From assembly GCA_050949415.1 (NCBI GenBank), contig JBMNFR010000009.1:372001-436000 (forward strand): a DNA stretch of 64,000 nt, in the 5' to 3' direction. Every line of letters begins with the position of its first letter. Position 1 is the first letter of the stretch. Origin of the DNA: JAAZKI01 sp012799905. Lineage in GTDB: Bacteria; Verrucomicrobiota; Lentisphaeria; Oligosphaerales; Oligosphaeraceae. The position numbers and the translations under genes were made by a program. The notes below the pieces were generated by a model. It did not search any database. It had not been told where the DNA came from and saw only the letters and a list, made by a program, of their open reading frames with translations. Below, in pieces: positions 27,035 to 36,345 of this stretch.

Positions 27035-27549
27035 CCCGCAGGGAGGACGACCGTCCACAAACTATTTTTAACCACGGATGGACACAGATAGACCTGGGGT
27101 GGACTATGGCGTCCATAACCTATTTTTTTTAACCACGAAAAACACGAAAGGACACGAAATTTTTGTTTTTTGGGTTGTTGTTGTAACCACTGAACACACG
27201 GAATATACGGAAATTTTTGTATATGGTTGTTGTTCGTCGGGATAGGATTGCATGCGGATTTGCGATTTGGCCTATCGTTTTTTTGACTATTCAGCCTGAA
27301 CAGCCGGATGGCGTGGAGAAACACTTCAAGTCGCCTCCCGCTTGGCCCGAAAGACCTGAGGGCCACCCCAACCTCGTAGAGGTGGCACCATGAGTAACCC
27401 CAGGTGCAGCGAAGCGGAACCTGGGGGTCGAGTCCCCCTAAGCCTGAGCCTCGGTGAGGCGGCACTAGGAATAACCCCAGGTGCAGCGAAGCGGAACCTG
27501 AGGTGGAGCTTGTCCCAAACCATCCATGTCCAATGCAGCGAGGTCAATC
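27035..27549. repeat. Right arm of the 240-bp inverted repeat plus two CCCCAGGT hairpin units
   Basis: No gene. 27097-27336 is the inverted partner of 20581-20820. Behind it are two related units at about 27371-27431 and 27446-27502. Each contains AACCCCAGGTGCAGCGAAGC followed by GGAACCTG (from 27396 and 27473), able to fold as a CCCCAGGT/ACCTGGGG hairpin, preceded by a CCTCGNNGAGG-type palindrome. They look like REP-type elements. Confidence 0.8.
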
Positions 27550-28065
27550 ATGCTCTGGGATAAACATCGTCTGCGCATACCGGCGCTATCGGCTCTTCTC
27601 CTGCTTGCACTGCTGCTCATGCCGATTTTGCTGACGCCGGTCCGCGGCGAAGACGCCCAGCCAAATCCGTTCAAAGTGACGACTGACCTGCCGCCAGCCG
27701 CTATTCTGCCGGTCGGCGCAAATATCACTGTCAAGGCCGAGCTGATGTATCCGGAAACCTATTCGTTTTGCGGTTCGTCCATCTATGCCTATCTATTCAA
27801 TCTGCCCGGCAATTTTTGCGACGTCACAGGTAAGACAGCCTCCACCCCCAAAGACCCCAAATGGGCCTCGGTCAGACTGGAGCCGATGGTCTGGACGTCA
27901 GCCGCAGCCCGGCGCTCCCGTTCCCACGAGCGCACCTTCTCCACCCAGGGATGGCCAGCCGGCGACTACAGCCTGGTGCTGTCCTGCTTCTTTCAACCGC
28001 TGAATCGAGACCAGGGCCTGCCAGACAAGTATGTGACAACCAGACTGCTGTTCACCCTGGAATAG
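27550..28065 (+). CDS. Secreted hypothetical protein
   Basis: A 171-aa protein of no recognised family. The first 30 residues form a likely signal peptide (hydrophobic LSALLLLALLLMPILLTPV, then RGED). The remainder looks beta-rich, with ATNITVKAEL-like strands and three cysteines. The ATG at 27550 is chosen over one 8 codons upstream because it leaves a compact signal peptide. It lies about 95 bp before a large secreted glycosidase-like protein on the same strand, so a joint role outside the cytoplasmic membrane is possible. Confidence 0.65.
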   Translation: MLWDKHRLRIPALSALLLLALLLMPILLTPVRGEDAQPNPFKVTTDLPPAAILPVGANITVKAELMYPETYSFCGSSIYAYLFNLPGNFCDVTGKTASTPKDPKWASVRLEPMVWTSAAARRSRSHERTFSTQGWPAGDYSLVLSCFFQPLNRDQGLPDKYVTTRLLFTLE

Positions 28066-28161
28066 CAGTCCGCAGGGTCATGGCGCCACGGGCAAAACGC
28101 TTTAAAAGATTCACCTACGGATAATAAATCGCTGTAGGTCTTGCCAAACAGGAAAGACATC

Positions 28162-31158
28162 ATGCTTAACCGTCTCCTTGCCAGCTTGTTGTTCCTGCTG
28201 TTATCCAGCCCGACGCTGCTTCTGGCCATGGAGCCACTGCGCGTAGGCTTTCAGTCGTCACCCCCAGAAATCAACGGCAGCCTTGACGACCCTGCTTGGC
28301 AAAACCTGCCCTGGAACACGGGCTGCTTCCTGCTTGGCGCTAACCAAGCGCCAACTGCTGGCGTCAAATACAAACTCTATCACGACCAGGATCAGCTCTA
28401 TCTGGGAGTCGAACTGGAAGAGCCGGCGATGGACAAAGTCCGACAAACGGAATATTCCCCCGGCTCCACCATGCTCTGGCTCAATGACTCCCTCGAAATC
28501 AATGTCGTCACTGACCCGAATCTCCTCTCTTTCTACAAAATCATGGTCGACGTCACCGGCGCCTGGGTGGACATGAAGGCCGTTGACGACAATACCGACA
28601 CCGGCAAATACCTGCTTGACCTGGACTGGGCCAGCAGCGCCGAAATCAAAGTAGCACGCGCCGAACAATCCTGGCTGGTGGAAGCCGCCATTCCATTCGG
28701 CGCCATGACATTCTCAGCCGCCGCGGAACCAACCTGGCGCATCAACCTCGGTCGCAATCGCTACACCGTCACCCCGGCGGAACTCTCCGCGACTTCACCG
28801 ATTCCAGTGCGCAGCCACATGGTTCCAGCAGCCTTCCGGACGGCCGTCATCGCTGACTTTAATCCAACCCGATTCCAACTCGACCTCGATGAAGTCAACT
28901 TCTCTTTTGACAAAAATGCAGACGGACAATACGAGGCAATGGTCAGCACCGTCGTGCACAACAACACCGGCTCATTCGCCATCCTTCACCTGGAAGCGCG
29001 GCTGCGAAACTGCGCCTCCAACGCCATCGTCCTGGCAAATAAGCTCCTGACTCTGCCCAAAAACGAATATCAGAAACATTCCTTGACCCTGCATCCCGCC
29101 GGGCCAGGCAACTATGAACTCGACCTCGAACTGTACGCCAACGCTTCCCGACGTCGACTGCTGAAAAAAGCCACCCGCCTGGTGACCGCCGAATACCAGC
29201 CGCTGGTCATCACCCTGCACCGCCCATGCTACCGGAACAACATATATGCGACTATGCCCGACAAGACCATCGAGGCGGAAATCAGCCTGCGAGAAGGCGC
29301 CGGCCAGCCGCTGGCTGTGACCCTCGTCGGTTCTGACGGCGAAGTGGCGCGACAAGACTTCGCCGCAGCCCAGGCCACTCAGCGCATACAGTTTGACGGC
29401 GCACGCCTGCCTGACGGCGACTATATCCTCAAAGCCACCTGCAAACTGGACGGTCGCACCCTGCAAAGCGAAGTCCGCATCAGAAAACTGCCGTATCTCC
29501 CCAACGAAGTCTGGTTTGACCAGGAGGGCATCACTCATGTCGACGGCAAGCCCTTCCTGCCCTTTGGCTGGTATGGCACCCAGCCCAAAGAGCAAAAGCC
29601 CTGGTATAACTCCATGCTCGTGCTGACGCCGTTCGGCACCCTGGAAGAAGCGCGCCAGAGTCACGAGCGGCAAGCGGATCGCGGCCAGCTCCTGATGGCT
29701 TTCCCCTTCCAGGAGCTGCCCGGCACTTCCTGGCAGCCAAGGGTCATCTTCAAGGACCCCGAAACCAGAAAAAAAGGACTTACCCCAGAGCAACGGCAAA
29801 AAATCATCGACTACATCACCGGCATCCGTGACGTGCGCGGGCTGCTGGGCTACTACATGGCTGACGAACCAGAGTGCCGGGACAATAACCCCATCTGGTA
29901 CGAAGAAGCACGCGACCTGATCAGCGAACTCGATCCCTATCACCCCTGCATCATGCTCAACTGGGGGCCGACCGGCATCAAAAAATACTACCGCGGCTGC
30001 GATGTCCTCCTGCCCGACTGCTATCCGCAATATTTTGCTGACGGCAGCACCGGCCACCCGCGCTGGTGCTCGTCAGAATGGGCCAAGACCTCCACCGCCC
30101 TCCGACCAGCCTGGCAAATGCCGCTGATGACGTCCTGGCCAGCCTATTCCCGCGACGGCAAGGTCAAAGGCGTGCCCCCAGACTACTTTGACCAACGCAG
30201 CCAATTCTTCCAGGCGATCATTCACAATGTCAAAGGCTTTAATATGTATGCCTGGCATTGCGCACCGTGGTACACCTCCCTGATCTTCGGCCCCGACGCT
30301 ATCGGAGAAACCCTCTTCCGCCTGAAAGACTACCTGCTGCCCAATTCCGAGCCCGACGCCGTAACCGTCGTCACCACGCCGGCTCAGCGACATTTCCAGG
30401 CTGGACTGAAAATCCGCGATGGCCGCGTCTGCCTGCTCGCCGTCAACACCTCCCTGGAAACCGTGACCGCGACTTTCACCCTCCGGCATAAAGTCGGCTC
30501 GCGCTTGTTTGTCGCTGGCGAAAACCGCGAAATCGTCCTCAAGGGAAACACCTTCGTGGACACCTTCGCCCCACGGGAAACGCACATCTATATCAACAAC
30601 CAGGAAGACGCCAACGCTGTCCCGGCTGTCGCTGAAACCGTCAAGACCATCGAAGACTTCCGACAGGCGCGCCGAAAAGACGGCAACCTGATTGCCGTCG
30701 GCGAAATGAAAGAAGCTGACTACCTGGAATACGGCGCTGGCAAAATTCCGGCCGGAGTGCCAACCTTGCAGGCTTCCAGCGACGCTCGCTACTACGCCAC
30801 CAAGACATTTGGTTCGCTGTATTTCCTGGTCGACGGCATTGTCGAGCCGCTGCGCGTCGAGATGTCTTGGTCGCCAAGGGTCAGTGACCAAGTGCCGTGG
30901 TTGGACATCACCCTGCCTGAACCGGCTCCGGTTCGCAAAGTCGTGCTTTACACTCCGGCTGGCAACCTAGTCGCCGGCAAAGTGGTCGCCAACGGAAAGT
31001 CATTCCCCTTCCAAAACAACGACCGCGACGTCATCACTGTCGAGCTGGACGGCGACACTGTCCCCGCCCTCCGCATTGAGATCAGCAATCGCAAAGACAA
31101 AACCCCGGGCGACGGCAAACTCGACAGCCGTCTGCTCACTGAAGTGGAAGTCTACTGA
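28162..31158 (+). CDS. Large secreted glycosidase-like protein with N-terminal CBM9/DOMON-like domain
   Basis: A 998-aa exported protein: signal peptide at 1-22, then a CBM9/DOMON-like beta domain (PPEINGSLDDPAWQNLP... LYLGVELEEPAMDK, MLWLNDSLEI) over about residues 25-230. A beta region follows, then a TIM-barrel-like domain beginning near FLPFGWYGTQP and including LLGYYMADEPE, where the Glu/Asp pair is a candidate acid/base, and FNMYAWHCAPWY. The C-terminal 200 residues are beta-rich and discoidin-like (RKVVLYTP, ALRIEISNRKD). The order resembles glycoside hydrolase-related proteins common in Lentisphaerota and Verrucomicrobia. The ribosome binding site AGGAAAGA supports this start. Substrate and catalytic residues are not proven. 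Confidence 0.7.
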   Translation: MLNRLLASLLFLLLSSPTLLLAMEPLRVGFQSSPPEINGSLDDPAWQNLPWNTGCFLLGANQAPTAGVKYKLYHDQDQLYLGVELEEPAMDKVRQTEYSPGSTMLWLNDSLEINVVTDPNLLSFYKIMVDVTGAWVDMKAVDDNTDTGKYLLDLDWASSAEIKVARAEQSWLVEAAIPFGAMTFSAAAEPTWRINLGRNRYTVTPAELSATSPIPVRSHMVPAAFRTAVIADFNPTRFQLDLDEVNFSFDKNADGQYEAMVSTVVHNNTGSFAILHLEARLRNCASNAIVLANKLLTLPKNEYQKHSLTLHPAGPGNYELDLELYANASRRRLLKKATRLVTAEYQPLVITLHRPCYRNNIYATMPDKTIEAEISLREGAGQPLAVTLVGSDGEVARQDFAAAQATQRIQFDGARLPDGDYILKATCKLDGRTLQSEVRIRKLPYLPNEVWFDQEGITHVDGKPFLPFGWYGTQPKEQKPWYNSMLVLTPFGTLEEARQSHERQADRGQLLMAFPFQELPGTSWQPRVIFKDPETRKKGLTPEQRQKIIDYITGIRDVRGLLGYYMADEPECRDNNPIWYEEARDLISELDPYHPCIMLNWGPTGIKKYYRGCDVLLPDCYPQYFADGSTGHPRWCSSEWAKTSTALRPAWQMPLMTSWPAYSRDGKVKGVPPDYFDQRSQFFQAIIHNVKGFNMYAWHCAPWYTSLIFGPDAIGETLFRLKDYLLPNSEPDAVTVVTTPAQRHFQAGLKIRDGRVCLLAVNTSLETVTATFTLRHKVGSRLFVAGENREIVLKGNTFVDTFAPRETHIYINNQEDANAVPAVAETVKTIEDFRQARRKDGNLIAVGEMKEADYLEYGAGKIPAGVPTLQASSDARYYATKTFGSLYFLVDGIVEPLRVEMSWSPRVSDQVPWLDITLPEPAPVRKVVLYTPAGNLVAGKVVANGKSFPFQNNDRDVITVELDGDTVPALRIEISNRKDKTPGDGKLDSRLLTEVEVY

Positions 31159-31209
31159 ACGCTGCCGGCAATGCTTCAAAAAATCGCTGTTGCTGCTTTT
31201 TGTCAAAGA

Positions 31210-31245
31210 AAAAGCCCCAACCTGTTAAGATTGAGGCTTTTAAGA
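31210..31245 (-). terminator. Terminator of tRNA-Lys
   Basis: Immediately 3' of the minus-strand tRNA, AAAAGCCTCAA pairs with TTGGGGCTTTT (one mismatch) and is followed by T-rich sequence on that strand. Confidence 0.6.
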
Positions 31246-31321
31246 TGGTGCCCTCGGGCGGATTCGAACCGTCGACCAACTGATTAAGAGTCAGCTGCTC
31301 TACCGACTGAGCTACGAAGGC
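31246..31321 (-). tRNA. tRNA-Lys (anticodon CTT)
   Basis: A 76-nt cloverleaf on the minus strand: acceptor GCCTTCG pairs with CGAGGGC (one G-U), D arm GCTCAGTCGGTAGAGC, anticodon stem GCTGA/TCAGT around CTCTTAA (anticodon CTT, reading AAG), T arm with GGTTCGAATCC, and an encoded CCA end. Confidence 0.95.
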
Positions 31322-31509
31322 GTATGGTTTTAAAACGCCTATTAAAATAATGCCTGCTACGGGAAAATCAACGCAACAGCTGAAAAGTTTGCAGAAAAAA
31401 TCGGGTTTCGCACATTGCCTCAAAAAATCTGCGTCATCTGCGTCATCTGCGGATAAAACATCCCTCGCCATATTAGCTTTCACACCTTGCCTTTTCCTTG
31501 GAGCCTACT

Positions 31510-34500
31510 ATGACGGTACAAGAAATTCTTGCGGTTTACCGCACGCAGTCTTATTCAGAGCGCCATAAGGGCGAGCGTTTTGAGCGGCTGATGCAGGCCT
31601 TTCTGCGCACTTCGCCTCTTTACAGCAATCTATTCAAGCAGGTTTGGATGTGGGAGGACTTCCCGGCGCGCCAGGACTTTGGCGGCAAAGACATCGGCAT
31701 TGACCTGGTAGCCGAAACCGTCGATGGAGACTTCTGGGCAGTGCAATGCAAGTGCTATGCAGACGATACCTGGGTGACTAAGCCAATGGTCGATTCCTTC
31801 CTGGCGACCTCCTGCAAAATGTTCCAAATGCCCGACGCCGACGAAAAGACCGGGTTCGCACATCGCCTGTGGATTGCCACAACCGACCGCTGGAACGCAG
31901 AAGCCGAAACGATCATCAGCGACACCCAGCCGCCCGTAACCCGCATCCTGCTCAATGACCTGGAAAACTCAGGCGTGGACTGGCAGAAGCTCTACGACGG
32001 GCAAAGCGGCAACCAAGCCTTGCAGCAACCGAAAAAGGTGCGCGAACACCAGCACCTGGCTATCGAGAAATTCAACCAGCATTTCCAAACACAAGACCGC
32101 GGCAAATTGATTATGGCCTGCGGAACCGGCAAGACCTTCACGGCCCTGAAAATCATGGAGCAGCAGACCAATGGCAAAGGCCTGGCGCTCTTCCTGGTGC
32201 CGTCCATCGCCCTGCTCAATCAAGCCTTGATCGCATGGATGACAGACGCCGCCGAGCCTATCTTCCCAATCTGCGTCTGCTCAGACGCTAAGGCCAGCCG
32301 GAAACGCATGCGGCAAGATGATTCCGACGACATGGCAGTAATCGACCTGGCCCGGCCAGCAACGACTGACGTGAACTCAATCGTCCAGCAACTGCACCAG
32401 GCGCGTGAAACCGGAGGACTCACAGTCGTCTTTGCAACCTATCAGTCCATTGACGTAGTCTCGAAAGCCCAGGCTATCCTGAATAAAAGCACCCCAGGCA
32501 GCTGCGTGTTTGACCTGATCGTCTGCGATGAAGCGCATCGCACTACCGGCGTGACCCTGAAGGACGCTGACGAGTCAGCCTTCGTCAAAGTGCATGACAA
32601 CGACTTCCTGCCCGCTGCCAAGCGCCTATACATGACCGCTACCCCCAGGCTTTATACCGAAGACAGCAAAAGCAAGGCCAAGGAAGCCGAGGCGATTCTC
32701 TGCTCTATGGACGACCCAGCCATTTACGGCGACGAGGTCTATCGCATCGGCTTTGGCGAGGCGGTAAAAAAAGAGCTGCTGTCTGACTACAAGGTGCTGG
32801 TCTTGACCGTCAGCGACCGCGATATCCCGCCTTCCCTGCAAATGTCCATAGCCAATGGCGAGATGGAGATCAATACCGACGACGCGGCTAAGCTGGTCGG
32901 CTGCATCAGCGCCTTGTCAAAACGGATGCTGGTTGACGAGGAGCTGCTCAAAGGGCCAGACCCGGAGCCGATGCGCAGCGCCGTGGCCTTCTGCTCCACG
33001 ATCAAAGCCTCCAAGCAAATCGCAGGCCTCTTCGAGGACTTCGGGCAAAAATACTATGATGCCCTGGATGATGAAACTAAGGCGGAAGTCGTACGCATTG
33101 ACACTGACCACGTTGACGGCTCCATGGCAGCGACGGAACGCAGCGCTAAGCTGCAATGGCTCGCCAGCGTCAATCGGGACGCCCAGCATTGCCATATCCT
33201 GCACAATGTCCGCTGCCTGTCCGAAGGCGTGGATGTGCCGTCCTTAGATGCAGTGCTGTTCCTGTCACCGCGCAATTCTCAAGTTGACGTGGTGCAATCC
33301 GTCGGGCGGGTCATGCGCCGCGCCCCCGGCAAGAAGTACGGCTATATCATCATTCCGGTGGTGATTCCGTCAGATGTGCCGCCGGATGAGGCGCTTGATG
33401 ACAATGAGCGCTTCAAGGTGGTCTGGTCAGTGCTGAACGCTTTGCGCGCACATGACGACCGCTTCAATGCGATGGTCAACAAGATCGAATTGAACAAGAA
33501 AACCCGCCCTGACAAAGTGATTGTCGCACCCCCCGGGTCAGCGGGCGGCGAAGGGGACGGCGACGAGCCAGCCGCGCCTGGGCAGCTGGAGCTCCCGTAC
33601 GTTCAGGGTTTGCAGAATGCGATTTATGCCCGGATGGTGGAGAAGGTCGGCAGCCGCCGCTACTGGGAGCAATGGGCCAGCGACGTGGCAGACATTGCCA
33701 AGCGCCACATCGAACGCATCACTAAACTGGTCGCGCAGTCGCCCGAGCACCGCCAGGCCTTTGCAGACTTCCTGGCTGGATTACGCAAAAACATCAACCC
33801 CAGCGTCACTGAGGACGAGGCGATCGAAATGCTCGCCCAGCATATCATCACCAAGCCAGTCTTTGAGGCGCTGTTCGAAGACTATTCCTTTGTCCGCAAC
33901 AACCCGGTCTCCATTGCCATGCAGAATATGCTTGACCTGCTGGAAGACACGGCCATGGAAAAAGACCAGGAAACGCTGGAGAAATTCTATGCGTCCGTCC
34001 AGGAGCGAGCCTCCGGCATTGACAATGCGGAAGGACGCCAGAGAGTGATCGTCGAACTGTATGATAAGTTCTTCAAGACGGCTTTTCCGATGACGGTGGA
34101 AAAGCTGGGCATTGTTTACACTCCGGTTGAGGTGGTTGACTTCATTGTCCGTTCCGTTGCTGATGTGCTCCGGCAGGAATTTGGCCGCGAGCTGTCCGAT
34201 GAGAACATCCATATCCTCGATCCTTTCACGGGCACCGGCACCTTCATCACCCGGCTGCTGCAATGCGGCCTGATCACCCCGGAAGCGCTTGAACACAAGT
34301 ACAGCTGCGAAATCCACGCCAATGAAATCGTCCTATTAGCCTACTATATCGCCTCCATCAACATCGAAAACACCTTCCATGATTTGCGCGACGATGGCCA
34401 GGGCGACTACGTGCCCTTCAACGGCATCTGTCTGACCGACACTTTCCAGCTGGGCGAAAACGACGACTCCGAAGCCCTGTTCTCCGAGATGTTCTCCAAA

Positions 34501-36345
34501 AACTCGGAGCGCGTGATGGCTCAGCAGAAAGCGCCGCTGCGCATCATCATGGGCAACCCGCCCTACTCCGTCGGGCAAAAGTCAGCCAATGACAACGCCC
34601 AAAATATGAGCTACCCAAAGCTGGAAAAAAGAATCGCAGATACGTATGCGAAGTGGAGCAAAGCGTCATCGGTGAAGGCTCTCTATGACAGCTACATCAA
34701 GGCGTTCCGCTGGGCCTCCGACCGGCTCGATCCGGAAAATGGCGGCATCATCGCCTTTGTCTCCAACTCAGGCTGGCTGGAGGGAAACGGCATGGATGGA
34801 TTCCGCAAAAATCTCGAAGAAGAATTCTCCGCCGTCTATGTCTTTGACTTGAGAGGGAATTGCCGGACTTCCGGGGAATTGCGCCAACGCGAAGCAGGAA
34901 ATATTTTTGGCCTGGGCAGTCGGACGCCGATTGCCATCACGATTTTGGTAAAGAAACCAGAGCACAACGACAAGGCCGTCATCCGCTATTGCGACATCGG
35001 GGACTACCTCAGCCGCGACGAGAAGCTGGCTAAAATCAGCCAGCTGGGCAGCATCAGCGCCCCTGAAATGGAATGGCAGGACATCATCCCCAATGACAAG
35101 TACGACTGGATAAACCAAAGAGATGACCTGTTCGAAAAATTCGTGCCGATTGCACCAGAAGTAAAATTTACCACCGCCAGCAAAAGTTATTTTGTGACTT
35201 ACTCATTGGGTATAAATACCAATAGGGATGGTTGGGTATATAATAGCTCCCGGGAATCCCTGATAGCAAATATCGGCAAGATGGTAGACTTTTACAATTC
35301 TGAAGTTTCGAGGTTTCAAAAAGCATTGGCAGAAAATCCAAGCCTAAAAGCGGAAGAATATGTTGAATATGCTAAAGATAAGATCAACTGGACAAGTAGT
35401 CTAATCCCGCATGTTCAGGCTGGGCGCAAGGCTGCTTTCGAACCTCATAAAATCTGCCAGGCAATGTATCGCCCATTTATGCGGCAATGGTTATATATCG
35501 GCGATAAAATGATTCACCGTCCTGGCCTATTTGATCGTTTCTTCCCCACGCCGGAAACTCAAAACCTGGTGATATGCGTGTCTGGGATTGGCGTTACCAA
35601 GGACTTCAGCGCAATCATTACCGATATTACCCCTGATTTGGAGTTAATCGGAAAAAGCCAATGCTTCCCCCTCTATTATTACGAGCGGAAGACTAATTTT
35701 CAGCCGGATTTGTTCGAGCCTCAGACCGAGGGCGAGTACACGCGTCACGACGCTGTCACCGACTTCATCTACGACCGCTGCCGCGGCAAATACGGGTTCA
35801 AGACCACCAAGGAAGACATTTTCTATTACGTCTATGGCTTATTGCACCACCCGCGCTACAAAGAGCGCTTTGCGGCTGACCTCAAGAAAAGTCTGCCGCG
35901 TATTCCCTTAGTGAAATCGGCTGACGACTTCCGCGCCTTTGCCAAGGCAGGACGCCAGCTGGCCGAACTCCATCTGCGCTATGAATCCGTCGAACCATAT
36001 CGCGAGTTGGACATCACTGGCTTAGAGCGCAACGACTTCCGCGTCGAAAAAATGCGTTTTGCTGACAAGGACGCCAAGGACGTCATTATCTTCAATCGCC
36101 ATATTCGGATTTCCGGCATTCCATCTGCGGCCTACGACTATATCGTCAACGGCAAGTCTGCCATTGAATGGCTCATGGAGAGGTATCAGGTCACCCAGCA
36201 CAAGGACAGCGGCATCATCAACGACCCCAACCAATGGCTTGACGGCGCCGAGCCCCGTTACATCTTTGACCTACTCTTGAAAATCATCCGCGTCAGCCTC
36301 GACACCATCGCGATTATCAAGCAATTGCCCGAACTTGACCTATGA
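31510..36345 (+). CDS. Type ISP restriction-modification enzyme (single-chain nuclease, translocase, N6-adenine methyltransferase)
   Basis: A 1611-aa single-polypeptide restriction-modification enzyme of the LlaGI/LlaBIII kind. Domains in order: an Mrr-like PD-(D/E)xK nuclease (GIDLVA with Asp65, then VQCKCY with Gln79 and Lys81); an SF2 translocase with Walker A CGTGKT (204-209), DEAH (340-343) and a motif VI-like QSVGRVMRRAPGK; an N6-adenine methyltransferase with DPFTGTGTF (904-912) and NPPY (1016-1019); and a C-terminal target-recognition region of about 500 residues. It methylates one strand of an asymmetric site and cuts after translocation between head-to-head sites. The ATG at 31510 is preferred over the TTG 12 bp upstream, which overlaps its TGGAG ribosome binding site. 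No separate methylase or specificity gene accompanies it. Its stop codon touches the first palindrome array. Confidence 0.93.
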   Translation: MTVQEILAVYRTQSYSERHKGERFERLMQAFLRTSPLYSNLFKQVWMWEDFPARQDFGGKDIGIDLVAETVDGDFWAVQCKCYADDTWVTKPMVDSFLATSCKMFQMPDADEKTGFAHRLWIATTDRWNAEAETIISDTQPPVTRILLNDLENSGVDWQKLYDGQSGNQALQQPKKVREHQHLAIEKFNQHFQTQDRGKLIMACGTGKTFTALKIMEQQTNGKGLALFLVPSIALLNQALIAWMTDAAEPIFPICVCSDAKASRKRMRQDDSDDMAVIDLARPATTDVNSIVQQLHQARETGGLTVVFATYQSIDVVSKAQAILNKSTPGSCVFDLIVCDEAHRTTGVTLKDADESAFVKVHDNDFLPAAKRLYMTATPRLYTEDSKSKAKEAEAILCSMDDPAIYGDEVYRIGFGEAVKKELLSDYKVLVLTVSDRDIPPSLQMSIANGEMEINTDDAAKLVGCISALSKRMLVDEELLKGPDPEPMRSAVAFCSTIKASKQIAGLFEDFGQKYYDALDDETKAEVVRIDTDHVDGSMAATERSAKLQWLASVNRDAQHCHILHNVRCLSEGVDVPSLDAVLFLSPRNSQVDVVQSVGRVMRRAPGKKYGYIIIPVVIPSDVPPDEALDDNERFKVVWSVLNALRAHDDRFNAMVNKIELNKKTRPDKVIVAPPGSAGGEGDGDEPAAPGQLELPYVQGLQNAIYARMVEKVGSRRYWEQWASDVADIAKRHIERITKLVAQSPEHRQAFADFLAGLRKNINPSVTEDEAIEMLAQHIITKPVFEALFEDYSFVRNNPVSIAMQNMLDLLEDTAMEKDQETLEKFYASVQERASGIDNAEGRQRVIVELYDKFFKTAFPMTVEKLGIVYTPVEVVDFIVRSVADVLRQEFGRELSDENIHILDPFTGTGTFITRLLQCGLITPEALEHKYSCEIHANEIVLLAYYIASINIENTFHDLRDDGQGDYVPFNGICLTDTFQLGENDDSEALFSEMFSKNSERVMAQQKAPLRIIMGNPPYSVGQKSANDNAQNMSYPKLEKRIADTYAKWSKASSVKALYDSYIKAFRWASDRLDPENGGIIAFVSNSGWLEGNGMDGFRKNLEEEFSAVYVFDLRGNCRTSGELRQREAGNIFGLGSRTPIAITILVKKPEHNDKAVIRYCDIGDYLSRDEKLAKISQLGSISAPEMEWQDIIPNDKYDWINQRDDLFEKFVPIAPEVKFTTASKSYFVTYSLGINTNRDGWVYNSSRESLIANIGKMVDFYNSEVSRFQKALAENPSLKAEEYVEYAKDKINWTSSLIPHVQAGRKAAFEPHKICQAMYRPFMRQWLYIGDKMIHRPGLFDRFFPTPETQNLVICVSGIGVTKDFSAIITDITPDLELIGKSQCFPLYYYERKTNFQPDLFEPQTEGEYTRHDAVTDFIYDRCRGKYGFKTTKEDIFYYVYGLLHHPRYKERFAADLKKSLPRIPLVKSADDFRAFAKAGRQLAELHLRYESVEPYRELDITGLERNDFRVEKMRFADKDAKDVIIFNRHIRISGIPSAAYDYIVNGKSAIEWLMERYQVTQHKDSGIINDPNQWLDGAEPRYIFDLLLKIIRVSLDTIAIIKQLPELDL

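Noticed and set aside
26635..27465. 276-codon minus-strand open frame over the end of leuS and the inverted repeat
   Set aside because: It joins the leuS antisense strand with repeat DNA and resembles a second frame in the other repeat arm only because the repeat is copied; not a gene.
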